Assembly (NCBI GenBank): GCA_022925895.1 | Contig: JAKSYS010000079.1 | Coordinates: forward strand, 1 to 64,000 | Direction of reading: 5' to 3' | Length of the DNA: 64,000 nt | Source of the DNA: Fragilaria crotonensis | Lineage: Eukaryota > Bacillariophyta > Fragilariophyceae > Fragilariales > Fragilariaceae | Shown: positions 33,062-44,716 of the stretch, in pieces | How positions within the stretch are numbered: the stretch's first letter is position 1 | How the letters are laid out: every line of letters begins with the position of its first letter | Program-made: the position numbers and the translations under genes | The notes under the pieces: model-generated | The model's input: the letters and a program-made list of their open reading frames with translations, nothing else | Database searches by the model: none | What the model was told of the DNA's origin: nothing

Positions 33062-35095
33062 CTACTCAACCTTGATCTTCTTTGGTTCTGGTCCCTCGTC
33101 ATAGTTCGAATCCGAATCAGCATCGTTGGAACGCGTCTCGGAAGAATTATCCGATCCCGACACAACACCAATCGATTCGCCCATTACATTGAATGCTTCC
33201 CATTTGGTGGACAAATTGTCGCTGCCACTGATGAAGTTAGAATTGTCAGTCACCATGGAGTGCGCTCGGAGATTTTCCGCATTCACGACAGCAGGAGTCA
33301 GCGATGGCTCGTCGCATGGAAAGTTGACAGCGGATCTGCCATTTGCATCTCCAAAGTACGCCGAATGCTGACTGACGGCAAGTGCTGATTCCTGGGCGAA
33401 TACCGCGTACGAATCCGCAGTAACTGATCCCACGGGAACACTGCCGCCCAATAGTGATTGACTGGTTGTTGCAGCACTTTTCTGTCCAACAGCGGGAGCC
33501 GTGATTGCCGACGGAAGGGGAGGAAACTCAGGAAACGTCAAGCGCAATGGTCGAGGCGACAGTCCCTGCCCAGATGCTGATGAAGATCGTCGAACGATCT
33601 GCTTGTAAAAGGAGGAGAGTATTGCGACTGATCCACCGGTACTTTATTGAAAGAAAGCTTCGTAACATTCGTGGGGTGATCAGTATCCACAGCTTCAGCA
33701 TTCTGGGCAGTAACTTTCTCAAAACCAGACAAAAAATCTGGCAATTCAGTCGAGGAGGAAGCAACATCTGGATTAGGAGTTGCAGATCGAGTGACGAGTG
33801 GGAGGTCGTGCTGCAACGGTTTAGGCCAGGACTGTCGCTGGTCTGGTTGGGGCGTCTGTTGTCGAGGTGCAATGGGCAGTGCAACAAGTCCTTGCGTTGG
33901 CGCAGCAAGTTGTTCAGCGGTTGGGAGACCAGAAGGAATGCGTAGCGAAGAAGGAGGCGACACTACTGGTGGAGCGGGCAAAATAGGTGGGGGTGCCACA
34001 ACCGACACAGCCTTTTGTGAGTGAAGAGCGCTCATAAACGTTTGGTGTAGCTGATTCGTCTGTTGAACGCACGGCTGGGGGAAGGAAAGAAAGGACGCCG
34101 GAGCACAGTGTGCCATACTCTTGAGAAGCAAGGGTTTGTGAGCGAAAGCGTCATGTTGGAAAGGAGATTGTCACGACTTATCGTACCTGGCTTGGAACAG
34201 GTAGTAACATGCCTCCAGCTGAGAAGGGAGTGAGGTAAGGAACTGTTGCCTCTGATTCGCGTTGCAAGGACTTGTAAAAGTTGGTCTCCAACTCAAGAAG
34301 CCTTGCCTTGTTGCAGGTCTCACCGAGAGTGACAGTTGAGGATGGGGCACTTGCCCTGGACAAAAACACGTGTTTCCCAATGGATTTTCCTAACGTTCAT
34401 AAGTTGATGTTGGATTAGCACGAAGCATGAATTGGAACATCCAAGGAAAGATACGAGTCAAGTGGATGCCCGCAGAACGTACCTGCATACTTTTTGGATA
34501 TTCGCATGGGCGCACAGTGCAACTTCTTGCTAAGAAAAGATCGTAAGGTGCATCCGTTTTCACAGCCCTCCACCGTCCCCCGTTCGAATTCTTTGATCAG
34601 AAATTCAGCGTATGCTTCTTCATCCGCTGTCCACTTCCCCCTGCGTAGCTTAATCGTATCGACAAACCCTGCATTCGGTTGAAGAATAATGGGCACTAAC
34701 TGCGGTCCTGGTGGCTGCACCAGGAGCTGTTGAGGCTTTCCAGGATTGCTATAAGGGACGTAGTTGTGGGGATGAATGACTGGCGGTTGTGCCACTGGAA
34801 AAGGAACCATTACTGGCAAGGTTGCAGTGGATGTAGTCGTATTGGGTGAAAATATAGGAGCAGCGGAGGATCCTTCACAAGTTGTTGGCGCCGTTGGCAA
34901 TGATGGTACTGCTGCGCTTGGTGTAGGAGCTGGAATACTAACAACAGGAATTGACCCTGGAACGGCAGACTCAGTTGTTGTTTCTCGTGCTGCAATGTCT
35001 TCCATAGCCGCCGCTGCGAGCGCAGCGGCTGTGCTGAGTGCCTCCTGCAGTGTTCTATCGTCTCCATGATTCTCCTCTGGAGGGCGAAGATTCAT
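33062..35095 (-). CDS. Diatom-type nuclear protein with KWTADEEAYAEFLI motif (3 exons)
   Basis: Exons: 35095-34483, 34389-34187, and 34119 to 33062. Introns begin GTACGT and GTACGA, and frames join as KYAG-KSIGKHVF and PSQ-SMAHCAP. Exon 1 ends with a conserved block: RRGKWTADEEAYAEFLIKEF, TLRSFLSKKLHC and MRISKKYAG, then IGKHVF in exon 2. I recall this block from many unnamed diatom proteins; it looks like a small helical, possibly DNA-binding, domain. The rest is low-complexity Pro/Ser/Gln/Thr-rich, and the C-terminus ends PEPKKIKVE, a likely nuclear signal. Exon 3 changes frame at the plus-strand A4 run 33607-33610; one more base would give SPPFYKQIVRRSSSASGQGL, so it is probably a homopolymer error. 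Function unknown, regulator suspected. Confidence 0.72.
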
Positions 35096-36352
35096 GGCAG
35101 TGACGACCTGCAGTCCTTGCCCTGTGTGTTTTGCGTGAGTGCAAGTATACCTAGGGCTACTTCGGTCGAATACAATTCAATAACGCTGTAAAGTGTCGAG
35201 TGTCAACTGTCCGCTGGAACTGGCATACGAACTTTTCGCCGTACAATCTCAAACGGATGTCTGTGTCTTCACTTGTATGACCACCTAACAATGCCCTTCG
35301 TTCAAGAGGAATATGACGAAGAACACAAGTTGCTTTCGCACAATGACAAGAGCAGGAAGAGCTTAATGCGATGCTTGTCAAAGTGTATAATCAGCCCTTC
35401 GTAGTAGCTGAGAGCTAAGAATGCGCTGACTTGAGCAAAGGAGACTTTCAGTGTCGTAATGGGAGGGGCTTGTGCTCCGCGAAACAAATTGCACAAGGGC
35501 TCTACTCCTATGTAAGTGGCTCGCGCTCGGCGATACATACCGCATTGTACCTGTGAAAACGTAACGGCGAATGGCGAAGATGAAAGCGGAAAAAGGGCAT
35601 CACGGGTTTGATGCGGTGCCAGCAATTGGTGCCACCTGCTCATTAGAACAGCTGCGGCATCTGTTCTTTCCTTTTTGAAATGATCCAATCGCGACACGAA
35701 ACGACATCGTGACATCACTATATGGTTCTTTTTACTTCATGTCACTCATAAATAAAATGAAACAGCTTGAATGTACGAAAATGTCAGCAGCTGTTTCTTA
35801 TGTCGGGGGTGGGTGCGGGTCTCCAATCCGCGCCAAATCGTTGTGTGTTCAAATATTTTGCGGATTCCGAATTCCATGTATCAGCAGAAGGGCAGGCGAC
35901 CATGGAAAGGGCGTACGGACGTGCCACCTGGAAGATCAGTCATTCATTTATGGATATGGACATGACGCTCCCGAGAACACGTCCAATCATGTGGGCAACC
36001 GTTGGGGTGGAAAAGTGAATATGTGGAACGTGGAACTACAGCAAGGATTGGAATTCAAGCGCCGTTGGACGAGAAAGGTAAGAACGTGGTCGATGTACAG
36101 ACATAGACGTAGCACACGCGTACTCGTACTTACTTTGTACCCGGCACAGGGTACTAGACACTGTCCCAAATCTAATGTAGCAGTTGCACCTTATGTACAC
36201 GATATACCGTGCTCAACTTCCTGCAGTGGGAATGGTGGCAGTTGGTTGTGTGTGTGGTTGTCTCTCGTGATTGCGACTGTGTGACACGGAATGGAGACCC
36301 TGCAAGGACGACAGATGGCTCGTCGCACAAATCAAATCCGTGGAATGCGAGG
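35096..36352. other. Intergenic, no gene supported
   Basis: A 138-codon minus-strand frame (35302-35718) has no recognised motif and starts far from any ATG context I would trust. The remainder is promoter sequence for the flanking genes. Confidence 0.4.
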
Positions 36353-37235
36353 ATGCGACTTCAACCCCTCGCTATTTCAAGCACAGCCATAGCCATCACC
36401 GCCACCTTCCTTAGCACCGGCTTCCGCCTATCTACTTGCCAGGCAACATTTGTTATTAATTCTGACGGAGGTCATCATAAAAAGCGCCGCAACTTTGCCA
36501 TGGCTTTCAAGACAAAAACTAATATTGATGATGCGGCAGTTCTAACAGAACTCAAGGACACAATTCGAAGGCAAGCCATTGAGATTGAAGAGCTCAAGAA
36601 AACTCAACTCTCTCCATCCACATCACTGGCGACGTCGTCGCATGGCGGTCACGGAGGTGCTCCTATCGAGGATGCCACGTCGTACATGTCCAAGTCCTTT
36701 ACAAATTGCACACCAACGAGCCGGATGGCTTAGTCTGTTTCTCGTTTCACTGAGTGTGACTGCTATCATCGTCAATGGATTCGAACACACTCTTAGTCGA
36801 CAAATTGAATTGGCGTTCTTTATGCCACTCCTTGCTGGACATGGCGGCAATACTGGAGGCCAAACAGTTGGAACCATTCTCTCGGGACTGTCGTCAAAAT
36901 CCATAACACTCCACGATGCGCCAAAGGTTATTCTGAAAGAAGCCTGTTCTGGTCTGACGGTTGGTTTCTTCTTGGGAATGGTCCTGGCACTGGTTTCCCA
37001 TTTCTTTATGGGAATTTCGATTCATGTGTCAACCTGTTTGTGTTGTACACTGCCATTGGTGTCGCTCATTGCCTCCACACTGGGAGCGACAATACCATTC
37101 CTATGTGTTATGCTCCACCTAGAACCATCGGTCATTGCAGCACCGGCCATGACAAGCTTTGTGGATGTTACCGGACTCTTATCTTATTTCTTGATTGCCA
37201 ACCAAGTCTTTCGATGCTTTGGTTTGGAATTATGA
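36353..37235 (+). CDS. MgtE-like divalent cation (Mg2+) transporter, single membrane domain
   Basis: ATG 36353 gives a hydrophobic leader (MRLQPLAISSTAIAITATFL) and a short charged helix (AVLTELKDTIRRQAIEIEEL). One frame shift at about 36700-36712 (AATT would be AAT) joins it to AHQRAGWLSLFLVSLSVTAI. The C-terminal part carries about five membrane helices and the family signature AGHGGNTGGQTVGT, equivalent to the GMGGNAG(N/T)Q of MgtE. It ends with TGA/TAG-bounded frame at 37235. Only one MgtE membrane domain and no CBS domains are present, so it is shorter than bacterial MgtE; it would need to dimerise. The leader could direct it to plastid or ER. Confidence 0.75.
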
Positions 37236-37625
37236 GATTTCATACTATATTTGAATATAGAAATGAATGGAACTATGAACACATGCGTATAGAATATAGG
37301 TTTCTGATGGTCCAGCATGGTGAATCGATGCATTAGACATCATCTGATGCCACTGAAGTTTCAGTATATTCTCATGTTCTCGCCAGATGCCAAGCCAAAT
37401 TACGGTGGTACCAGTACTACTAACGGCAATACTGTAGTCGGGGTTGACAGTAGAGTTTGCACCATCGTGCAATCTTCATCACAGCATCACACTTCAGCAC
37501 ACCGATCCGCCTCTACACACATGCACCCACACTCTGACTTGACTACAAGACAGTGAGTCCGACACTTGGTTTCCATTCAACAATTTCGAATAAAAGCACG
37601 CTGTACCTGACACGATCGACTCATA
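37236..37625. other. Spacer before the MYST gene
   Basis: It holds the 3' flank of the transporter and the promoter of the acetyltransferase gene. Nothing specific was seen. Confidence 0.4.
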
Positions 37626-39647
37626 ATGGGTGCCAATAAGAAAGATGATGTCGGAGGTGGTGGAGGTGACAATGACGAGGGAACCGCAACAATCGCCGCC
37701 GCTGCTGCTGCTGCGGTTGTTAGTGATTCCGGAACGGACAAGAAGCTGACATCGCCATCCCCAGCTCCGAGTGGTAGTGGTATTGACTCTCATCCGTACG
37801 CTCGTGGGTCTGTCATTGAAGTGTTGCATGGTGTCAAGGAGGCCATTGCCAAGGAGACATTCTGGTGGTCAGACAGTGATGAGGAAAACGAGGACAACGA
37901 CGAAGGACAAGCAAGTGCAGAGATTACGGACGAGGAAGGAGTTTCCGTTCGTCTTTGTGATATCATTGATCGAGTTCCTGATGGTGAAGACAAGTGGCGT
38001 TATTATGTACACTACCGAGACTTTAATAGACGAATGGACGAATGGATCGGCATGGATAAGATTGTTTCACCTCCCAGTGTCGGGAATGCCAAGGCCAGAG
38101 CACTCAAGAAACAGGAAGAGAAACTCAAACGTAAATTGGCCAAATTGGAAGAAGAAAAATTGGCTGCAGCCGAAACCTTGCAACCACGTGGTCCTCGTGC
38201 TGCACGACGGACTAGTGATGTTACTTCTTCTTCTTCTGCCATTGCTGGAACTGCCGTGACAGCTGCGGCGGCGGCAGCGGCGATAGAAGACAACACACCC
38301 CGCATGACACGTCGACAACGCCGGAAAAGTGATATTATGGATGTGCCACAGACGAATGTAGATGGTAGTGCACCATCAGGAGGAGATGCCGATCCACTTT
38401 CTCCAGAAATTGATGCCGATAAGGAAGTTGTCACCATAACAACAACTGCCAAGGCCGAGACGAAACTAGTTGGCCAACATGTGATTGCAACAATTCCAGC
38501 CCAAGAACTGGATGAACATGAAGGTTTAGACGAGGCATCCCTGCGAGAACATGAAGAAGTTACCAAGGTAAAGAATGTGGCATTCTTGGAATTGGGTGAA
38601 TTTCGCATGGAAACTTGGTATTTCACTCCACTTCCAAAAGAGTTGTTGAGTGAGCGTGGTTTCGTCGAAGTGCTGTACGTATGCGAATTCAGTTTCAACA
38701 TGTTTGCTCGCAAATCAGAACTGTTGCGATATCAAGCTCGTGAATTGCCCAAAAATAGACGCCATCCTCCAGGAAATGAGATTTATCGTCACGGAAATTT
38801 GTCCAGTAAGTGAACGTGTTGGTTCTTCAAGCGTGTATTTTTTATTTTATATGCTTTGTCATCGTGCTGGTGTGCCTAACAATTCTGTGAATGACCATCT
38901 TCATTAGTGTTTGAAGTGGACGGATTCGAGGAACGAATCTATTGTCAGAATCTTTGTTATATTGCCAAACTGTTTTTGGACCACAAGACATTGTACTTTG
39001 ATGTTGATCCGTTCCTGTTCTATGTCTTGTGCGAAGTTGATGATCGAGGCTTTCATCCAGTGGGCTATTACAGCAAGGAAAAGTACTCTGACGTGGGCTA
39101 CAACCTTGCGTGTATCTTGACATTTCCATCCCACCAACGAAAGGGATATGGTCGTTTCATTATTGCATTCTCGTACGAGCTGTCGAAAAAGGAAGAAAAG
39201 GTGGGATCACCCGAAAAACCAATGAGTGATTTGGGCCAACAAGCGTACAAGCCGTATTGGATGTCCACAATTGTGGAATTCTTGCTCACCAGAACCGAGG
39301 GTCTCAGCAGCATAAGTATTATGGATATTGCCAAAATGACCAGTATCATGGCAGAAGATATTGTCTTTACATTGAATCAACTTGGGATACTGAAAATCAT
39401 CAATGGCGTTTACTTTATTGCCGCCGACGAATCACTTCTCAGAGAACTGGCAAAGAAACACCCCGTCAAGGAACCCCGTGTTCATCCATCGAAACTACAT
39501 TGGACTCCATTCTTGACAGATGTCAAACGGGACAAGTTTTCCATCCATTCCAAACGTCCCACGTTGGAAAAGACGGCCACGGCAATCCTTCAACCTGCAG
39601 AGGTACCCACCACCAGCAGCAGCGGCGGTGTAACGAAGCGAAGTTAG
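37626..39647 (+). CDS. MYST-family histone acetyltransferase
   Basis: ATG 37626, intron 38806-38907 (GTAAGT..CATTAG), stop 39647. An acidic N-terminus precedes a chromo-barrel/tudor-knot domain (SVRLCDIIDRVPDGEDKWRY, HYRDFNRRMDEWIGMDKI), a basic/Glu coiled stretch, and the MOZ/SAS catalytic domain. There, NLACILTFPSHQRKGYGRF supplies the conserved Cys and the acetyl-CoA loop Q-x-x-G-Y-G; SPEKPMSDLG supplies the catalytic Glu. Layout matches Esa1/Tip60/MOF. The zinc finger ahead of it is degenerate: LYVCEFSFNMFARKSELLRYQAREL keeps only the first of four zinc ligands. It should acetylate histone H4 in the nucleus, as part of a NuA4- or MSL-like complex. Confidence 0.95.
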
Positions 39648-39726
39648 TATAGCAATATAGCTCGAATTTTATTTTATACTTGATCAAGAGAACGACCAGC
39701 CTGACTAGTATTAGCATATGTGAAAG

Positions 39727-41826
39727 TCAGAATGTGGTGTTTTGTATTGTTGTCCGCGGTAAGGAATGAAATGAGGGAGCATTTACTCCATGCCGTGCAA
39801 TCTGCGAGACGTCTGAAGCGACATTTGCAATATATCCCAGCGGTACAAAACAGCGACCCGATGGTTTTCGTGATTTTGATATTGGATCATCGAGATTTTG
39901 GGGAACAGGAGCAGGAGCAATTTCTAAATCATCGATTTGAACAACAGGAGCAATTTCTAAATCCTGTATAGCTGGAATCTCAACCTTGGGCTTGACGGCT
40001 TGAAGTTTTACCTTTTCCTTGTTGGGGACCAATGGCAATGTAATCTCCTTTTGGGGCTCAAAGAAAGTAGGAATATCCGACTGTGGGTTCTCTACTCTCT
40101 GACTGACCACGAGCGGCTGTGTTGCCGAGGGGTCGCTATCGGTAGTTGCTGCGCCATTGTCGCTGAAGATCAACTTGGCCGTGAGGACAAGGGCTACCGA
40201 CAATACGATACACACGACAAAGGCACGAATCAGGCTGTTTCGTTTCAATTTCCATGATCGCTTCTTGACGAGACCTGCGTCATGTTCTGGCATGAGTCCC
40301 ACTCCTAAAGATCTGCTGCCCGAGTTTCTAAAATCCTGAATTGGCGCATAATCTTCATCGTAAGGCTTGATGGGCGAGTATGTCTCCCATTCAACCTCGT
40401 GGGATGGACTTCTCCAGGCCATAAAGTTGTTTTTTCTGGGCGAAATAGCATCATGCTCATCCCAAACCTGTGCACTGGCCAGCGCTCGACTGTTGCTGTA
40501 GCTGCTTTTGTTATTGATTGTGGGCGAAGTGGTACTGGCATTAATCAGCTGCCTAGGACGAAGGGCAGGCGATGTGACATCGTCGTCGTCTTGCAGCGAT
40601 GACGATTGCGAGTGAATCAAGGTTTCTTCCAACGCCTTTGCCATTTGCATTGCCATGTCTTCGGCCTCCTCGACTGATTTTGCGCTTGCTTCCTCCATTG
40701 CCAAGGATGTAGTAGAATTGTTTCTCTCGGGAGAGCCAAACGCCGGATCTACACCATGCAAAGATCTCGTGGCAGACCGAGCTGATCCGGATCCTACCGA
40801 AGAATAATCGTCCGAGTCCAAAGTCTTGAGGAGTGCCACTGAGTTTGGCATGACAGGCGAATCCGGGGTCTTTGTGGTAGGGAATCGTTGCAGCGTTGCA
40901 ATGACTCGTTCCATGAGATCTTCCGTGTCTGGTGCCTTTGACTGTTGTGCCTTTGGACTTGGGGTGATGGCCTGAGTAGCAGCGGGAGTCCTCATGGTGG
41001 AGGGTGGTCGGGGTGGTCTGTTGAGTAACGAAGGAAGTTGCGTACCATTACGGACAGGGTCTGTTTCCATGGAATGAGCGACCGTGTCAACACTCATATC
41101 TCCCAGCCTGGCAACGCTCTCGGGATGGGTTAAAATCTTTTGAGCTCTTGCCAACAAGTGTGGCGTAGTCTCAGTGGCAATGGATTCATCATTCCGTTTT
41201 GCTCGTTTCAAAATTTCGTCAGATGCGCGAAGTAGCTCTGGTGTGTTGAGCTGTCCATTTGCAGCTGAGCGGATGGTCCGAGAAAGTAAATCGGCCTTTA
41301 GCAGCATCGTCTCGACATCTTCGTCGTCCTGTTCGTCCAAGGATACAGTCGCAACTATTGCCCGTGGGGTCGTGAAGTCATTGCAGTCACTAGAGTGATG
41401 CCATTGATCCACGTCGGTCGTATTAATGGTCAAGGAATTGGTGGAGGTTGTCTGCTCCGACCTGATTGGCCATATGGATTCCTTGGGTTTTCTCATTTGG
41501 GCCGCAAGCTTGCCTGCCTTTAGGAGCATCTCATCCACAGGATCATCCGCGCTTTCTTGAAGAGAATCGAATTGATCTTCGCTGTCTTTCTTTTCTTCCA
41601 AATGAACCACATCCCGTTTCATCAGGTGTGCATCATTGGCAGCCTTCGGAAGCACTGCGTCGCTTTGGCTGGTACTCTCATCCTCGTCGTGTACAAAAGA
41701 CTGTTGAATATCCTGACCACCACTTCTCATGAAGGATGCCAGTTCTTTGGCTTTCCTTAGCATTTCCTCGAGATCTGGACTGGACTCGTCGTTTGCGTCG
41801 TGTTCAAAATACTGAGGAGATTCCAT
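39727..41826 (-). CDS. Acidic single-pass membrane protein of unknown function
   Basis: 699 aa from ATG 41826, no intron. The long N-terminal part is acidic, Ser/Thr-rich and carries recurring helical units: DLEEMLRKAKELASFMR, VDEMLLKAGKLAAQMRK, VETMLLKADLLSRTIRS, EEAEDMAMQMAKALEE. One hydrophobic segment (IRAFVVCIVLSVALVLTAKLIF, near residues 530-555), preceded by KKRSWKLKRN, would leave the acidic part on the cytosolic side. The tail of about 145 aa has two DLEIAP repeats (DNA near 39900-39965). No homologue recognised. Convergent with the MYST gene, ends 79 nt apart. Confidence 0.8.
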   Translation of the reverse strand: MESPQYFEHDANDESSPDLEEMLRKAKELASFMRSGGQDIQQSFVHDEDESTSQSDAVLPKAANDAHLMKRDVVHLEEKKDSEDQFDSLQESADDPVDEMLLKAGKLAAQMRKPKESIWPIRSEQTTSTNSLTINTTDVDQWHHSSDCNDFTTPRAIVATVSLDEQDDEDVETMLLKADLLSRTIRSAANGQLNTPELLRASDEILKRAKRNDESIATETTPHLLARAQKILTHPESVARLGDMSVDTVAHSMETDPVRNGTQLPSLLNRPPRPPSTMRTPAATQAITPSPKAQQSKAPDTEDLMERVIATLQRFPTTKTPDSPVMPNSVALLKTLDSDDYSSVGSGSARSATRSLHGVDPAFGSPERNNSTTSLAMEEASAKSVEEAEDMAMQMAKALEETLIHSQSSSLQDDDDVTSPALRPRQLINASTTSPTINNKSSYSNSRALASAQVWDEHDAISPRKNNFMAWRSPSHEVEWETYSPIKPYDEDYAPIQDFRNSGSRSLGVGLMPEHDAGLVKKRSWKLKRNSLIRAFVVCIVLSVALVLTAKLIFSDNGAATTDSDPSATQPLVVSQRVENPQSDIPTFFEPQKEITLPLVPNKEKVKLQAVKPKVEIPAIQDLEIAPVVQIDDLEIAPAPVPQNLDDPISKSRKPSGRCFVPLGYIANVASDVSQIARHGVNAPSFHSLPRTTIQNTTF

Positions 41827-43345
41827 ATCTTTATTCTACTGTAAAGACTCCTAATACGAAGGAGTAGTATCGAAAACTACAATACACAAAGGACAAACGC
41901 AGCAGCCGAAGGAGTAGAAGCAAAGAGAATGGATGGCCTGGTCCTGTCAGATATATTCCGCGTTACGAGTTGTACGGAGGGTGGAAGAGTCAGGTCACCA
42001 AGTTGCAACTTGCAAGATACAATTCTCTCACAAGCACGTCCAACAATTTTGAGATTGCCATGAGTTCTAATTGGAGTACACATCAAACATCAAGGATTGA
42101 TCATATGCACAGTGGATATCGCTTATGTATCTCCCTGGTATGATCGGTACACGTCCTTGTACGTGTCTTCCAGTATCGTGCAACGAACAACGTGCTACAA
42201 AATTTATTCTGCGTATTTTTACGCTCGGTAGTCTACTCCAATTCTCTATAGTGACGTAGTTCTTCCCCACTTCGACGAAGTTTAAAACGAGAAAACGTCG
42301 GCAAGGATGCAGGCGCACACTCTCACCTGGCACACGGACAAGTCGCAACCATAAACAAATCGGATTTCAATATATACCTACATGTATACGTATCTAATGA
42401 TTTCCCTCGCCCGTTTCAAAACTTGGTGTTCGGGGAAACCGTCACTTATCGCTTTGTTCATTATAATTCTATGTACATAGAGTACTCTTACTTCGTTACA
42501 ACGTTACAACTATGATGACTATAGAGGATATAGGCTGTAGGGTATCGAAACATGAAACTACTGTTTCAGTGAACCGACACTTCACGTCACGAGAACACAC
42601 ACAAGACGATGATATATCTACCGGCGGGTAGGCATCAGAGACAGGAATTTCAAACCCAGCCCACCCAAACCGGCTTGGGTTAAGGGTGCTCAGGCATGGG
42701 TCTGGGTGGGCCGGCAAATCATAGCAGACAGTAGATGTTTGCTACCGGTAGTAGTAGAACCATGCCAGGACTGGCTACTGAGGTTGGTCTTGGTAGATCG
42801 TATGGGTTCTGGGTGGGTTTGGGCTGGTACTTCCGTGAGCGTAGCTTTACGTGGGTACCCATGGGTTTGATGTTTTCAGAAATTCCCGTCTCTGGTAGGC
42901 ATGCGCAGGCAAGGTTGCTTGCAGCTTTGGTTTCAACAAGATACCCAAGCCACAAGCCAGTCCAAGGTCCCAGTGCATCAGGACAGGACTGCTTTCCAAC
43001 GTCCATCGTTGTACTCCGAGTACAAGTACTAGTATTCCATATGCCCTCTTTAGAATCTACAGTGCCAGGGACTAGAGTAGTAGGAGTAAAGTGCCGAGAC
43101 AACTCCACCGCTTCGTTGTAGAACCTCATACAGTAGTACTCGAAGTATGGAGTAGTACCTTTTCATTGTGAAATTGTTATTGCTCTTAGTGTAAACATGC
43201 AAGTTCAACATACACCATGACAATTCAATACTTATTTAGTTCGCGCAACTCGTAACAGGTACACAGTACTATCCACAATCAAATAAGAATTAGCCATGCG
43301 CCATATGCACAAGTAGAACAACAAAGGTCGCTCCTGCACGAGGCT
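41827..43345. other. 1.5 kb intergenic, no gene supported
   Basis: 42640-43130 is open on both strands for about 130 codons, but with low-complexity GGTTTGGG-type composition and no motifs. A TACTCCGAGTA palindrome lies at 43012-43022. Confidence 0.4.
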
Positions 43346-44716
43346 CTATGAAACGGTGCATTTTCCATTTCCGTAGGTGCGATGTAGTGCTCTGACGTTA
43401 ATCCAGGGCGCTTTTTTCTTCGCCAGTGGATCGAACTGTAGGTCTTCCATTACTAGCTTCTCTTGAACGTATTTCAGAAAATCCTTCCAGGCAATGGTTG
43501 GATCCGGAACGTTCTCGAAGCGAGTCCCGAACAAGACGCAGCAAAAGTCTCTCAGTTCGCCCTTTGTGAGCGGTCGTTCATCCAGATAGTCAAAGACACG
43601 ATTGTGATAGCCCAATTCCCGACACCGGTGCATGGGCAAGCAATAGTTGAGCCATTTGTTGTGGCGGCGAACCTCTTTGGCTTCTCCAAAAAAGTCATCC
43701 AAAACTTCGAGGCTGAGATCGAGCTTTTGGTCTAGTTCGTTGTAGAATTTAGTCACCTTGTCTTCGTCGGTGCACAATCGAATAACCAACCACACCGGAA
43801 GTCCCTCCAGAGCTTTGAGAGCGTCGAAGAACTCGGCATCCACATCGTCTCCAATGTATCCGTCGGAATCAGTAGGAAGTCCATCTGTTGCCAAGACAAC
43901 CACCACTCGCTTACGGTCTCGTCTCAATTGCGGAGCAATGTAATGAACATGCTTTTGAATGCCCCAAACGTGTGCCACAAGGGGAGTGGTTCCTATGGGC
44001 TTAACTCGTTGCATGAACGTTCTACCGTTGCGAATATCCGCGTCCGCATTTGATCCAGGACCGCCAACTCTAAAGTCTTGTTGTTGGAATCCAGGACCGG
44101 GATGATTGAGAAGTTTGAACCATGTTGGGGAATGCAATAAGGCTGCCATTTCAGCATGATATGCCACAGTATCTTGCAGCTCTTCCCAACGACTAACATC
44201 CTGAGCAACTGTTTTTCGATCGCTGGTGAGCACGATGCGATGGCCATCTCCAATTTCCATGGAACCACTATTGTCCACAATCCAAATGCGACTATGAAAC
44301 ATCATTGCATTGGTGTGGAGTGCAATTGCCAGGCCGGTGCTGAAGCCTTGTTCTCTCAGTAGCGCAATGGCACCCTCATCTGCTGCAGTAAAGGGTTTAC
44401 CATTCCCAAGTGCAACATCCTGCTGATCGACATGTCGATAAATGCGATCCAGAGTCGTCTTGTGAGAGACCCTGAAGGAGTCGCTAGTCTTGTGAGTGAA
44501 ATTGCCACTCCCTTTGTTGTTGCTCTCTCTCATGGCACTCATGTCAGGTAGAGAGATGGAAGAGGAATAATCGTGGCTCCCTCCTCCTCCCGGACGACGG
44601 GTTTTACGGAATACAAATCCGCGTTTTCGGGTTCGTTCCGCTGGCGCTGACGATGGTTCTGGGATTAGACCATTCACACCGTCTATTCCAACACGATCCA
44701 TGGGAACCTCGTTCAT
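43346..44716 (-). CDS. von Willebrand factor A (VWA) domain protein
   Basis: 456 aa from ATG 44716; the longer frame opens only at TTG. N-terminus is basic and Ser-rich. The VWA domain has a complete MIDAS: IWIVDNSGSM (DxSxS), IGTTPLV (Thr) and VVLATDGLPTDSDG (Asp). After it come LPVWLVIRLCTDEDKV, EVLDDFFGEAKEV and HNKWLNYCLPMHRCRELGYH, then DERPLTKGELRDFCCVLFG. I recall this last segment as typical of a large stramenopile family. No signal peptide, so intracellular metal-dependent protein binding is the likely role. No intron. Confidence 0.88.
   Translation of the reverse strand: MNEVPMDRVGIDGVNGLIPEPSSAPAERTRKRGFVFRKTRRPGGGGSHDYSSSISLPDMSAMRESNNKGSGNFTHKTSDSFRVSHKTTLDRIYRHVDQQDVALGNGKPFTAADEGAIALLREQGFSTGLAIALHTNAMMFHSRIWIVDNSGSMEIGDGHRIVLTSDRKTVAQDVSRWEELQDTVAYHAEMAALLHSPTWFKLLNHPGPGFQQQDFRVGGPGSNADADIRNGRTFMQRVKPIGTTPLVAHVWGIQKHVHYIAPQLRRDRKRVVVVLATDGLPTDSDGYIGDDVDAEFFDALKALEGLPVWLVIRLCTDEDKVTKFYNELDQKLDLSLEVLDDFFGEAKEVRRHNKWLNYCLPMHRCRELGYHNRVFDYLDERPLTKGELRDFCCVLFGTRFENVPDPTIAWKDFLKYVQEKLVMEDLQFDPLAKKKAPWINVRALHRTYGNGKCTVS

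Noticed and set aside
35302-35718. 138-codon minus-strand frame as a gene
   Set aside because: No recognisable domain, no leader, no neighbouring exon found.
42640-43130. Overlapping 128- and 136-codon frames on both strands
   Set aside because: Low-complexity sequence without motifs or plausible start contexts.
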